Below, in pieces: positions 1 through 9,385 of a DNA stretch of 41,194 nucleotides. Source of the stretch: Longirhabdus pacifica (lineage in GTDB: Bacteria; Bacillota; Bacilli; Paenibacillales; DSM-105158); NCBI RefSeq assembly GCF_004115085.1, contig NZ_QXJP01000030.1, positions 1 to 41,194 on the forward strand, given 5' to 3'. Under the pieces are notes generated by a model, which saw only the letters and a program-made list of their open reading frames with translations, did not search any database and had not been told where the DNA came from. Made by a program: the position numbers and the translations under genes. The number at the start of each line of letters is the position of its first letter. Positions within the stretch are counted from its first letter, which is position 1.

Positions 1-27
1 AGAAGAATCTTGTTGGACTCGCTTGCG

Positions 28-140
28 ATTCAGTTTTCAAAGTGCAAATGTTGTGTGTTGCTATTTGCTTGTTTTGCTTGTTTTAGCGCCGCCTCAACAG
101 CGACTTAATCAATATATCATATACCATTTGCTAATTGCAA
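28..140 (-). promoter_or_regulatory. Putative rRNA operon promoter and 16S leader, reading leftward
   Basis: On the minus strand a -35-like TTGCAA (135-140) and a -10 TATATT (111-116) are separated by 18 bp. About 10 bases further the transcript would contain GTCGCT-loop-GGCGGC, a 6-bp hairpin (roughly 87-104), and then CTTTGAAAACTGAAT (28-42). A 'CTTTGAAAACT' segment is typical of Bacillaceae rRNA leaders and 16S-23S spacers, and a stable hairpin just after the -10 box is usual there. Because a promoter precedes it, a 16S leader is more likely than a spacer. The 16S gene itself would lie beyond the left edge, so this is inference from leader-like sequence. Confidence 0.55.
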
Positions 141-211
141 GTATTATTTTTATTTTTTATTCATTTATTTTTATTTCCATAACTATTAGGACTAAAGTTG
201 TTCATGTTCAA

Positions 212-928
212 TCACTCTGAGTAGTAGTAAAACGTCAACGTACTTTCTTCATGATGCGTCTCAAGATCATAAACGTTATAAACATCGTATGTCCACTTCA
301 CATCTATGCTTTTTTCTTTTTCAGTATGGTAATGCCCAATTGCAAAAATAACATCAAAAGTATCGTCGGTAGCGTCTAGTACAGCATTCTCGTATTTTAC
401 ATCCGCTTGTGTAACAAGGTTTATATCGCTATTATCAAATATCTTAAATCTAGGGGATTTTTGCATGTACTGACGACTCCATTTTACTGATCTGATTGCA
501 TCACCAGGTTGTATATACGCTTCTATTGTTATATCCCCCTTAGAACCAATTTTGAAATTAGAGCTATTATCACTAATTACCTTATTGTCTGTATACGTTT
601 TTTGAGATTGAATGTAAAGTTTGGTCATAAAATCACCACCACTACTATCCAGTGCTGAGGGACCACCAATGTATCTTCTTACTACCATTTCTTCATAAAT
701 GGTACCTATACTAGTATAGTAGGATATTTTATATACTTTATCCGAATAAACACTGTTTGAACCGTGTATCGGCGGGATTTCGTAGCTTTCCATTTTTGTA
801 GGCTCCAGTACTTTTCCGTACCAAGCTTCCGTATCATTCGTATCAGAATATTTTATGTTTACTACTATAAATAAAAATAATAATAAAGCTGTTAATGAAA
901 AAAGTTTGACCCAGTTTTTCGCACTCAT
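212..928 (-). CDS. Unknown single-span membrane-anchored protein, 238 aa
   Basis: Not recognised. The ATG at 928 follows a GGGGG ribosome binding site about 7 bases upstream. Residues 9-25 (SLTALLLFLFIVVNIKY) form one hydrophobic N-terminal segment with lysines before it, so this is either an uncleaved signal anchor or a signal peptide without a lipobox cysteine. The remaining ~210 residues are hydrophilic, rich in Asp, Ser, Thr and Tyr, and look like an extracytoplasmic beta-rich domain. No catalytic motif is visible. It ends about 70 bases upstream of the putative rRNA promoter and no terminator is evident between them. It is separated from ydbT by a 92-base gap and could be its own unit or the tail of the ydbST transcript. 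Confidence 0.75.
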   Translation of the reverse strand: MSAKNWVKLFSLTALLLFLFIVVNIKYSDTNDTEAWYGKVLEPTKMESYEIPPIHGSNSVYSDKVYKISYYTSIGTIYEEMVVRRYIGGPSALDSSGGDFMTKLYIQSQKTYTDNKVISDNSSNFKIGSKGDITIEAYIQPGDAIRSVKWSRQYMQKSPRFKIFDNSDINLVTQADVKYENAVLDATDDTFDVIFAIGHYHTEKEKSIDVKWTYDVYNVYDLETHHEESTLTFYYYSE

Positions 929-1020
929 ATAAAACCCCCATTTTACAAATATACTTCAAGATAATTTTATATGAAAAATCACTGATGAACTAAATTAACT
1001 TTTTTATTTATCATCACCTT

Positions 1021-2541
1021 TTAGTTATTTTCACCCTTCTTAGACAACCAACCTCTCATTTCTTGAACGACATTTTCATCCACATGTTTCAGTAAGAAAG
1101 CTTTTTTCTTCTTATTCGATGTGACAGCAATACGAAAGCTTGCTAACTGTTTTTTAGCCTGCATCGGTGTTTGAAGCATACTATTCCATTGTACTTTATG
1201 TTTGCATATGAGCACTTTATTCTTCGTTAGCAAGTTATATCGCTGTAAACTTAACTGCTGATCATTTTCTATTTTCCATCCTGTATGCTTATAGTCTAAC
1301 CAACTAGAAAGCACAAACAGAGGTATGATTACTACTGAGAACCACTTCCATATGTGAGGACCAAATAGGATTATACCCATGCATATAACCAATGACATGA
1401 TGAGATAAGGAACAACGAAAAAACGCAACGCCTTGCCTTCCACACGATTCCATTCATTCGTATCGTGATACTCCGGAGCAAATTGTTTTAGAAATGACAA
1501 TACTTCTTTCTTCTTTAAAGCAGGAAATAAGTAAGAAGATGCCACGCTTTCATTGCTATCCCCCCCTTCACCATATGTAGTGGAAATGACATGAATGCTC
1601 ACTAATCCAAAAATTTTCTGTAGTACACTTTCACTAATTCTAATAGCTTGAATACTCTTCAGTGGAATCGTTATCTTTTTCCGTTCTAATAGTCCTTTCT
1701 CCACTTTTAATGCATCATCCGTGATTTTAATTGTAAATTTATATTCTAAAGCTAGCAGAAAAAGAGAAGCTAACATCCATAACACTACAAATAATCCAAT
1801 GAATAAAACAACCACAACTGAAGTGGAAAGATGTTCGATATTCAACCATTTAAAAACAGTATGACTCAAAAAATCATCCATCACTCGATATAAAAAAGAA
1901 ACAACAACGATAATGACAATAAACACTTTACTGGAAGTTGCAGCATGTAGTAAAGATTCAGACCATGTCATGCTTCGCTCACTTACGTTTTTCTTTTCAT
2001 TTGTAGATACTGTAATAGGATTCATTTCTTCTTTCATCTCATTATCCACCACAGTATGACTTCCATTATTTTGCATGTTTTTATGAAGTAACTGCTGTAT
2101 TCTTTCAGCTTCTTCTACTGTAATGGCATGTAATACGATATTTGCATTTTTATCTCCTACTCCCGCTGTCTCCACTTGGAGCTGTGTTACGTTACACCAT
2201 TTCTGAAGCACGTTTGTAGAAGTATCTATGGAATGTATCCGATCATTAGAAATGAATGATTGTTTACGTACGAATACTCCTTGTTCAACGTAGATCGTAT
2301 GATTCATCATATAATACTGATATCGAAACCACTTTAAAAAACCGATACCAATAATACTTACCAAGGATATCGTTACAATAAGCGATAACCACAAACCATT
2401 CAAAGAACCATCTAGTATGTTAACAACGGTATATATAGCTATTGGAACTAAAAATCTAATATAACTTATACTAAAAAATAAGATAGCAATCGGTTGTAAC
2501 CTCTGTTTTTGCACAAGATCGATGTCATTAAATGTCTTCAT
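1021..2541 (-). CDS. ydbT: YdbT-like bacterial PH-domain membrane protein
   Basis: The 506-residue membrane protein has repeated bacterial PH domains (bPH2/DUF304 type). Hydrophobic pairs near residues 17-70 and 205-265 alternate with PH-like segments; the first contains YVEQGVFVRKQSFISNDRIHSID and the second VEKGLLERKKITIPLKSIQAIRI. A third hydrophobic pair precedes the C-terminal domain. The length matches B. subtilis YdbT (about 490 residues). It overlaps ydbS by 14 bases, so the pair is translationally coupled. In B. subtilis ydbST belongs to the SigW envelope-stress regulon and contributes to resistance against antimicrobials made by other bacilli; a similar role here is inference. I saw no convincing SigW promoter. 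Confidence 0.85.
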   Translation of the reverse strand: MKTFNDIDLVQKQRLQPIAILFFSISYIRFLVPIAIYTVVNILDGSLNGLWLSLIVTISLVSIIGIGFLKWFRYQYYMMNHTIYVEQGVFVRKQSFISNDRIHSIDTSTNVLQKWCNVTQLQVETAGVGDKNANIVLHAITVEEAERIQQLLHKNMQNNGSHTVVDNEMKEEMNPITVSTNEKKNVSERSMTWSESLLHAATSSKVFIVIIVVVSFLYRVMDDFLSHTVFKWLNIEHLSTSVVVVLFIGLFVVLWMLASLFLLALEYKFTIKITDDALKVEKGLLERKKITIPLKSIQAIRISESVLQKIFGLVSIHVISTTYGEGGDSNESVASSYLFPALKKKEVLSFLKQFAPEYHDTNEWNRVEGKALRFFVVPYLIMSLVICMGIILFGPHIWKWFSVVIIPLFVLSSWLDYKHTGWKIENDQQLSLQRYNLLTKNKVLICKHKVQWNSMLQTPMQAKKQLASFRIAVTSNKKKKAFLLKHVDENVVQEMRGWLSKKGENN

Positions 2542-3013
2542 TGGTCAACCTCGCTATAGTAATGATTTCTTCTAGTAGTTCTTTTGCCGTTTCTTCTTCC
2601 AGGTCAGGGATTTCATGTGACCCAGCCGCAGTTGCTACCGTAATCGTAGTCAAACCAAAACGCCTTGATATCGGTCCTTGTTTTTGATCCACATGCTGAA
2701 TACGATGTATGGGAATGGTAGTTACTTTTCGCAAAAACACCCCTGATACTAGTTCCATTCGATCTTCGAATATACCATATCTCCAATTGCGGTAATGTTG
2801 AGGTGTATAGATAAAAATTTCAAATGTAAAACCTAGAACGCTCGCTATCGTTACCATATAAAAAATCCATAATGGCCAGTCAAACCGAATAGAAACAACG
2901 AGAAGTGCAGCACAAACGATCATCGTAATAAAAAAGGAAAACCACGAAGCGGTCAACGCAGCCTTCCTCACAGATTTTTTGTCTATTTTTTTCATAGGTT
3001 GTTGTTGTTCCAT
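2528..3013 (-). CDS. ydbS: YdbS-like PH-domain protein
   Basis: The 161-residue partner of ydbT has two transmembrane segments near residues 22-70, followed by one bacterial PH domain carrying the family signature (LVSGVFLRKVTTIPIHRIQHVD, then RRFGLTTITVATAAG). The ATG at 3013 lies 7 bases after GGGGTGG, so it is preferred over the in-frame TTG one codon earlier. B. subtilis YdbS is about the same length and is encoded immediately upstream of ydbT in the same way. The two proteins probably work together in the membrane during cell-envelope stress (family knowledge; not shown here). Confidence 0.85.
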   Translation of the reverse strand: MEQQQPMKKIDKKSVRKAALTASWFSFFITMIVCAALLVVSIRFDWPLWIFYMVTIASVLGFTFEIFIYTPQHYRNWRYGIFEDRMELVSGVFLRKVTTIPIHRIQHVDQKQGPISRRFGLTTITVATAAGSHEIPDLEEETAKELLEEIITIARLTNEDI

Positions 3014-3016
3014 CAA

Positions 3017-3392
3017 AAAACCACCCCTATCTTTGTATCATATACATTACACCCTTTGTTTACCTCGTATTTCGTAGTATACCTTTATATCATCTTAATA
3101 ACCATCGATTTATGTTACATCATCCCTTATTTATCTTACAAAAATGTCACTTTACTGCTTTCATGCACTGTCAATTTTAAAAAATGTATACCATTACACT
3201 ACAATGTTTAATGGATTTCCATTTTGAATGAAATGAATGCAACACGGAAATGAATCAGATTTAGTAGAAAATATATGAATATATGTTATGGGACGTAACA
3301 ATAGAATTTTTTTCTTCCAATGTATAAAGTGAGAATACTGCTCTATAGCTTCATTTATACTACATCATACTTTTCATCTTAAAATGAAATTA
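3017..3392. other. Intergenic region between divergent ydbS and the EamA gene
   Basis: About 380 AT-rich bases without a supportable gene. Short open frames here lack ribosome binding sites and recognisable protein character. The ydbS promoter must lie in it but no strong -35/-10 pair stands out. Confidence 0.5.
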
Positions 3393-3421
3393 TTGCTAAT
3401 ATAGTTATTTTTAAGTATAAT
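3393..3421 (+). promoter_or_regulatory. SigA-type promoter of the EamA transporter
   Basis: TTGCTA (3393-3398) and a perfect TATAAT (3416-3421) are separated by 17 bp. Transcription would start near 3428, which rules out an upstream in-frame GTG at that position and supports the ATG at 3491. Confidence 0.7.
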
Positions 3422-3490
3422 TTCTTTGTGTACTTCCCACTTAGATCCAATATTTTAGTAAATCAATCTTATGGTATAAGGAGCGTGTAC

Positions 3491-4396
3491 ATGAAAACTA
3501 TTGTAAAACTTACACTCGTTGCCCTGCTTTGGTCAGGTGTATATACGATTGGAGAAAATACGGTGAACGCTGTTCATCCACTTTCTGTGGCCTTTATTCG
3601 CTTTTTCTTAACGACATTATGTTTATTCCCTATTTTGTGGTGGAAAGAGAAAGAAACTTGGAAACTACAAAAACAAGAATGGTTTCCTCTCATTATACTC
3701 GGGTTATTAGGTATTTCTGTTTACAATGCTTTCTTTTTCCTAGGTTTAAAAGAATCTGGTGCCATTAAATCTTCTGTTATTATTGCTGCCATTCCTATGG
3801 TGACAACATTGTTTGCCTCCCTCCTTTATAGAGAGCGCATGACGATCAACCAAATCATCGGTGTGCTATTATCCTTTGGAGGTGTATTTCTCGTCGTTAC
3901 GGAGGGTAGTTTGCAAAGCATTGCTGCTGTAACCAACGGAGATTTATGGCTCATGGGCTGTGTGTTCTTATGGTCTATTTACACCATATTCGGTAAAAAA
4001 TATATGCAGCGAACGCCTCCTTTAAAATATACTTCCTATACCGCTTTCTTTGGCGCACTGTTTTTATTTCCATTTGCTTTATTTATGGGGTCACTGGGGA
4101 CCATTTTTACCGCTTCACTAACGAACTGGTATCAAATTTTGTATTTAGTCATATTTGGAACGGTAATTTCGTTTTTTTGGTGGAATCAAGGGGTCAAAGA
4201 AATTGGTCCTGGAAAAACATCCATCTTCCTTAACCTCGTTCCCGTATTTACAGCACTATCCTTACTTGTCGTTGGACAGACGATACAATTAGTGGAGTGG
4301 ATGGGTACCATTCTCGTTATCACCGGTGTAAGTTTAACCAATTTAAAATTAAGACAATCGAAAAAAACAGCGGTTTCAGACGAAAAAACAGTATAA
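3491..4396 (+). CDS. EamA/DMT-family transporter, 10 TM
   Basis: The 301-residue protein consists of two EamA repeats, each of five hydrophobic helices, as in the drug/metabolite transporter superfamily. Typical features are LVALLWSGVYTIGENTVN at the start, a proline in the fourth helix (SVIIAAIPMVTTLFA) and the second-repeat motif WLMGCVFLWSIYTIFGKKY. The ATG at 3491 has AAGGAG 8 bases upstream; in-frame codons further 5' overlap the promoter. The substrate cannot be read from sequence; members export amino acids or metabolites. The gene stands alone between its own promoter and a terminator. Confidence 0.88.
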   Translation: MKTIVKLTLVALLWSGVYTIGENTVNAVHPLSVAFIRFFLTTLCLFPILWWKEKETWKLQKQEWFPLIILGLLGISVYNAFFFLGLKESGAIKSSVIIAAIPMVTTLFASLLYRERMTINQIIGVLLSFGGVFLVVTEGSLQSIAAVTNGDLWLMGCVFLWSIYTIFGKKYMQRTPPLKYTSYTAFFGALFLFPFALFMGSLGTIFTASLTNWYQILYLVIFGTVISFFWWNQGVKEIGPGKTSIFLNLVPVFTALSLLVVGQTIQLVEWMGTILVITGVSLTNLKLRQSKKTAVSDEKTV

Positions 4397-4444
4397 TTCC
4401 AACTTCATATCCACGGTATTACATAGATGGATACGTGCCCCTAA

Positions 4445-4480
4445 AATCCCAGCTCCTAAAAAGGTGCTGGGATTGATTTA
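4445..4480. terminator. Bidirectional terminator between convergent genes
   Basis: AATCCCAGC (4445-4453) pairs with GCTGGGATT (4466-4474), a 9-bp stem. A T-rich run follows on the plus strand and TTTTAG on the minus strand. It can serve the EamA gene and the proline-dehydrogenase-like gene. Confidence 0.7.
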
Positions 4481-4569
4481 TTCCTTCATTAATTTACGTT
4501 TCATGCATTTCAATAGTACTTCAATATCCTTATGATAATGATATAGAGCAAACGATCCTACACTGTAAT

Positions 4570-5520
4570 TTAATACGTTTCTGGTTCCGATTCTTGCACA
4601 TTAGCAATGTCTAGAATAGCTTTGTATAAGTTTGGCGGATACTCTGCAAGTCGATGAAATACGTGCAAATGCCAATCATCCCCATAAGTAAGGTATACTC
4701 TTGCCTTCCCTCCTCTATCTTTCACAGAACGTAAAAGGTTAGGGCGCATTCCATGTAACATTTCAACTTCTACAAAAGAAAAGTCTAAATATCCTCTGTC
4801 AAAAGACGCATCGATAATACGTTCATCATGGGAAGCAATAGAGACATCATGCTCTGCTTTCACTAACCTATCGACAATGTCTAAATATCGTTCATTTAAC
4901 ATCTCATCATGTGGATAGGCAATGGAGTCTGATTCATGATAAACCCCTTTAACTACCCTTACTTTACCCGGGATTTGCATGATAGACTGCATATCTTGCA
5001 TTGTACGCTTAAGATGCGCTTGCATGGTTATACCGACATTGCGAAATGACTTACTCATTTCAGTATATAGTTCTAATATTCTATCTGTTCTTGATGAATC
5101 TTCCATACTAATCATTACATCCATATTGGATCTTTGTGCTTGCTCTAGAATTTCAATCAAATGTTCTCTAGTTAATGCCGGATCAACCGCCAAGCCAATA
5201 TGGGACAAATCCAATGAAACATTAGCATCATCAAAAGTACATTCCCCTGCAAAACGAACGATTTCGTCCTTTGCTGCAACACATTCCTCTGCTTGTAGTA
5301 AGTCTTCACCAATATACTCTAGTGATAGAGTATATCCTTTACTCGTTAAATACTTTCCTCTTTCTAATAAACTTGCAATATCTTCTCCTGCGATATATCG
5401 CTTTGCTGCTTTTAACAAACTTGCATATAACAGTGGATCATTTTTGATATGTGATTTAATGTCCGCACTCCTAGCAATTAATTTTATTGCATTCTCTACT
5501 CTTTCATCTGTGATCATCAT
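4570..5520 (-). CDS. Proline-dehydrogenase-like flavoprotein in a biosynthetic operon
   Basis: The 316-residue protein has the proline dehydrogenase (PRODH, PutA/FadM) fold signature in order: RYIAGEDIASLLERG, NVGITMQAHLKRT, VRVVKGVYHESDS, SIASHD, and YGDDWHLHVFHRLAEYP near the end. The length fits monofunctional Bacillus enzymes (about 300). However, residues that contact proline in characterised enzymes appear changed: the usual Lys of 'SVKL' is Asp104, the Asp of 'LDMED' is Ser138, and the first Arg of the terminal 'RRLAE' is His289 (Arg290 is kept). It therefore probably does not oxidise free proline. It starts 12 bases after the NRPS gene, with its GGAGGG site overlapping the NRPS stop, so it is the last gene of that operon and may act on the amino acid made or loaded there (inference). 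Confidence 0.8.
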   Translation of the reverse strand: MMITDERVENAIKLIARSADIKSHIKNDPLLYASLLKAAKRYIAGEDIASLLERGKYLTSKGYTLSLEYIGEDLLQAEECVAAKDEIVRFAGECTFDDANVSLDLSHIGLAVDPALTREHLIEILEQAQRSNMDVMISMEDSSRTDRILELYTEMSKSFRNVGITMQAHLKRTMQDMQSIMQIPGKVRVVKGVYHESDSIAYPHDEMLNERYLDIVDRLVKAEHDVSIASHDERIIDASFDRGYLDFSFVEVEMLHGMRPNLLRSVKDRGGKARVYLTYGDDWHLHVFHRLAEYPPNLYKAILDIANVQESEPETY

Positions 5521-5532
5521 AATATAACCCTC

Positions 5533-8500
5533 CTATTTGTTTACTTCTTTGAATTGTAAAGCGATAGGATCAATAATTTTACTTATGTGCTGTAACACGG
5601 TCTCTTCGTTATCTTGTAAGAAAAAGTGTCCTCCTTCAAACATGTTCGATTGACAGCGCTTTGCACTAACGTCAAACCATTTTTCCAATTGTTTTTGTGA
5701 CAACTGATCTTCTTTTCCACCGTACACCGTGATTGGTACAACAATAATTTCTTCTTCCGTTACGGAGTAATGTTCCGATACAGCAACATCCGCACGAAAT
5801 CTTGGAAACATGATGGACATCAGCTGTTGGTTATTTGCAACATCAGCAGGTATTCCACCAAACTTCTTTAATTCCACTAAAAATTGCTCATCGTTTAATT
5901 GACTTAATGCTGTGGGAGCTGGCATTTGAGGTGCTCTGGATGCAACGGCAAACAGATGATGTGGGGTAATGCCTTGATTTAGTAATTGTCTACAAGCTTC
6001 AAAAGCAATAAGCGCACCCATACTGTGTCCTAACAGAATAAGTGGTTTATCCGCCAATTCCACAAGTTCTTTCATGAGATGAATTACGATATCATGCGCA
6101 TTATCCATGTGCTTCTCTTGTATTCTAGAACCTCTACCTGGTAGTTCTGGTAAAACGATTTCCACATGTTCTCCCATCATAGAAGACCAGTTTTTAAAAA
6201 TAGAAGCGCTTCCACCTGCATAATGAAAACATACAAGGCGAACTAAAGCATTCGGTTTATGATCTATTTTTAACCAGGAAGCCTTTTCTGATTTTTCTTC
6301 ACTTTCCAATTCATCTAATTCTTGTATTAATTGCATTCTTTCATTTTCTTGATGATGTTGACTTTTTTGAATCCAGCGTGCAAGATGCTCCACTGTTGGC
6401 TTTTCAAAGAAAGCACCCACAGGCACTTCAAGCTGGAATAACTCATGTAACGCAGAAATAACTTGAATGGCTTGTAACGAATCTCCACCTAGATCAAAGA
6501 AATTTGCGGTGACCCCAAATCCTTTTTGTCCAAGTAACTTCTCAAATATTTCATAGAGTACTTTTTCTTCGATTTCGTTTCTTGGTGCAACAAAATTTTC
6601 TTTATCGAATTCATTATTCAATTCAGCGGATGGTAATGCTTCTATGTCTACTTTTCCATTAGAAGTTAAAGGTATAGATGCTACTTTTATCATTTGTGAA
6701 GGAATCATGTATGCAGGAATGAAATCAGATAGAAACTCTCTCAATTGTTTGGCATGTAAATCTGTCGATTTCATCACCACATAGGCTACAATATGTTTTA
6801 CTCCCCCATCATTTTCTGCAAGGGTTACATACGTTTGTATCATATTCGGATGTTTTAAAATCGCAGATTCGATCTCTCCTAATTCAACGCGATATCCTCT
6901 TATTTTTACTTGTCTATCCATACGTCCTAAAAATGATATGTTTCCATCTGGAAGCCACTTTACGAGGTCACCCGTTTTGTATAAGCGTGCATTAGGATCT
7001 TTACTGAATGGGTTTGGAATAAATCGTTCTGATGTCATTTCATCATTTTTCCAATATCCTCTTGCTAATCCTACACCTGAAATATGGAGCTCTCCAGGTA
7101 CATCAACAGCTAGAGGTTGTAAGTTTTCATTTAAAACAAAAGCCTCGTGATTGGCAATCGGTTTTCCAATAGGAGGGTTTTTATCCCACTTCCCTTTGCA
7201 CTCAAATAAGGTCACTGCTACCGTCGTTTCTGTTGGTCCATACCCATTAAAAAATTGACGCTGGTCTGAAGCCCAATTATTTACGAGATAACCTGGAAAA
7301 CTTTCACCACCAACGGAAATGACTCGTAGATCAGGGAATTGCTCTGGTTCAAGTAAAGGTAATAGGATGGGAGGCAGCTCCGCAACCGTAACTTTTTCTT
7401 TTATCATCAACTTCGTTAAAGATTGAATAGATTTTCTATCTTCTTCATTCGCTATAACTAACTTCGCACCAATTAATAAAGAAGTAAAAATATCAAATAC
7501 AGACACGTCAAAACTGATCGATGCAAATTGTAAAAAGGTATCCTTAGCATGCATGCCATAGGATGATGTAATGGAATATACAAAATTACAAACCGCCCCA
7601 TGTTCAATGAGTACTCCTTTAGGTTGTCCTGTGCTACCTGAAGTGTATATCATGTAAGCTAAATCTTTTTCTGAAGCAGGCTTATTCGGCAAGCTCTTGT
7701 CCTGATGTTGTAACTTGCCCTTATCTTGATCCATGTAAATGATTGTTCCATGATGTTGCACATGATTTGCAAGTGATTTGTGCGTAATCAGTACACTCGA
7801 CTCGCTGTCTTGTAAAATATAGTTCACTCTCTCCTCCGGGGATAATGGATCAATAGGAACGTAAGCAGCGCCTGCTTTTAAAATCCCCATGATAGCCACG
7901 ATCATATCGATGGATCGGTGTACATATAGTGCAACCATCTTGTGTGGGCCTAAATCAAACGACAACAAATAATGTGCGAGTTGATTAGCTTGTTCATTTA
8001 ATTGATGATAGGTTATGGATTGCTCTTCAAACGTAAGGGCTATGACATCAGGATGAAGTCTCGCCTGCTTTTCAAATACATGATGTAATGGTAGCAATAT
8101 CTCGTCTCTCTTCTCCCCTTGCCCCCATGTATAAACCGTTTCTAAAAACTCAGCATCATTTAGTACTTTCCCAGCTTCCGAAAGTTTATCTTCATTTGAA
8201 AGCGCTTTCTCATTATTCTGCAAAGCAGTCTTCATCATGGTAATAATATGCTGCTTATCATCCTTTGCCAATCGTTCCATTTTCTCTTCGAATTTGAAAG
8301 AAGGCAAACATAAAGATTCTACCTCCTCTTCCTGCAATTCGGTTAACGCTTCCCAAAGCTTTGAAGAAGTACCGAACCGCATTGCTTCCAACGCTATTTT
8401 CTGATAATAAAAATGGATTTTTGCTTGTTTCGTTAAGCCAAATGCACCATGAAAATGAAGGGAGGATCGTGTAATATCTAATGCTAAATCGATCATCGTT

Positions 8501-9369
8501 GCTAAACAATCCGTTGCTTCATAGTAAACCGAGTGACCTGTTTCTTCTTTCCAGACAGCATAATCTATTTTAATTTTTACTGCTTCTAATGACGTTGCAA
8601 ATGCTGCGAGTGTAAAACTAATATGCTGATTGTTTAATAGTGTTCGATCGAACTGTTTTCGATTTTTTGTATAATAAACGGCTTCATCCATCGCTCCTTT
8701 TGCTAGTCCATACAATATGGATGCATGTCGCAATCTCATTTTTGCTTCCATTTGCTTGAACGATGAATCATCTTTGTTGTAGTGATGGATACGATGAGAT
8801 GGAGTAAGAGATAATTTCTCCATGGTTACGTTTGTGATATGATCTTGAGATATGTTCTCTATCTCTTGATAAGATAACCCTTTATGACTTTTTTCTATTA
8901 AAAAAATCTCTATTTGTTGCTCATAAGGAAGAATCACCATGACATGTTTGATTTGCTCTACCTGCCAAAAAGCATGAGGAAAGGAACCGTGAAGGATAAT
9001 ATTTTCTTTTGCCGTTTGTTGTTTGTACTCACACGATGGATCACGTAAATCGATCAATCCTACGAGTTCAGAACCGTCTAATATCGATTGTATTTGCTGT
9101 TTACGATCATCCGATTTTGCACTCTGAGCCAAACATTCTAATGCAAACATCGTATCTAAAACAGGGTAATGTACACGATGTTTTCCTAACTGTTCAAACA
9201 TAAAGGAGAGAACCGATTCTCCCAACTCATATCCACCTAATGATACCGGATAAGATAATTTAAATATTCCGATATCTAATACACTTTTTATTTTGTCTTT
9301 TTGTTCATCAAGCATGCCTTCCAACGATTGATGGAATACACTTAACAATGAATCTGTTTGTAAATTCAC
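5533..9369 (-). CDS. One-module NRPS: ACAD-like domain, adenylation, carrier, thioesterase
   Basis: From the GTG start the protein has 1278 residues. Residues ~1-350 are an acyl-CoA-dehydrogenase-like domain (RKQF near 237-240, HFHGAFGLT near 305). An adenylation domain spans ~425-912, with YTSGSTGQPKG, FDVSVFD, NGYGPTETT, YKTGDL, GRMDRQVKIRGYRVELGE and SNGKVD. A carrier protein follows, with its phosphopantetheine serine in DLGGDSLQAI (~964). An alpha/beta-hydrolase thioesterase ends the protein (GHSMG, Ser ~1116; His in GGHFF). There is no condensation domain, so it should load, modify and release a single amino acid. GTG at 9369 follows AAAGGTGGG by 5 bases; an in-frame ATG at 9393 lacks a site and overlaps the upstream gene. 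My manual specificity code is D-V-F-E-S-G-G-V-A-K, unlike known proline codes; the Glu suggests a basic amino acid. Confidence 0.93.
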   Translation of the reverse strand: MNLQTDSLLSVFHQSLEGMLDEQKDKIKSVLDIGIFKLSYPVSLGGYELGESVLSFMFEQLGKHRVHYPVLDTMFALECLAQSAKSDDRKQQIQSILDGSELVGLIDLRDPSCEYKQQTAKENIILHGSFPHAFWQVEQIKHVMVILPYEQQIEIFLIEKSHKGLSYQEIENISQDHITNVTMEKLSLTPSHRIHHYNKDDSSFKQMEAKMRLRHASILYGLAKGAMDEAVYYTKNRKQFDRTLLNNQHISFTLAAFATSLEAVKIKIDYAVWKEETGHSVYYEATDCLATMIDLALDITRSSLHFHGAFGLTKQAKIHFYYQKIALEAMRFGTSSKLWEALTELQEEEVESLCLPSFKFEEKMERLAKDDKQHIITMMKTALQNNEKALSNEDKLSEAGKVLNDAEFLETVYTWGQGEKRDEILLPLHHVFEKQARLHPDVIALTFEEQSITYHQLNEQANQLAHYLLSFDLGPHKMVALYVHRSIDMIVAIMGILKAGAAYVPIDPLSPEERVNYILQDSESSVLITHKSLANHVQHHGTIIYMDQDKGKLQHQDKSLPNKPASEKDLAYMIYTSGSTGQPKGVLIEHGAVCNFVYSITSSYGMHAKDTFLQFASISFDVSVFDIFTSLLIGAKLVIANEEDRKSIQSLTKLMIKEKVTVAELPPILLPLLEPEQFPDLRVISVGGESFPGYLVNNWASDQRQFFNGYGPTETTVAVTLFECKGKWDKNPPIGKPIANHEAFVLNENLQPLAVDVPGELHISGVGLARGYWKNDEMTSERFIPNPFSKDPNARLYKTGDLVKWLPDGNISFLGRMDRQVKIRGYRVELGEIESAILKHPNMIQTYVTLAENDGGVKHIVAYVVMKSTDLHAKQLREFLSDFIPAYMIPSQMIKVASIPLTSNGKVDIEALPSAELNNEFDKENFVAPRNEIEEKVLYEIFEKLLGQKGFGVTANFFDLGGDSLQAIQVISALHELFQLEVPVGAFFEKPTVEHLARWIQKSQHHQENERMQLIQELDELESEEKSEKASWLKIDHKPNALVRLVCFHYAGGSASIFKNWSSMMGEHVEIVLPELPGRGSRIQEKHMDNAHDIVIHLMKELVELADKPLILLGHSMGALIAFEACRQLLNQGITPHHLFAVASRAPQMPAPTALSQLNDEQFLVELKKFGGIPADVANNQQLMSIMFPRFRADVAVSEHYSVTEEEIIVVPITVYGGKEDQLSQKQLEKWFDVSAKRCQSNMFEGGHFFLQDNEETVLQHISKIIDPIALQFKEVNK

Positions 9370-9385
9370 TTTATTCCCACCTTTC

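Noticed and set aside
23..220. 65-codon plus-strand frame at the left edge
   Set aside because: It runs antisense through the putative rRNA leader and promoter and has no ribosome binding site.
4979..5527. 182-codon plus-strand frame
   Set aside because: It is the antisense shadow of the PRODH-like gene, which has clear family motifs on the other strand.
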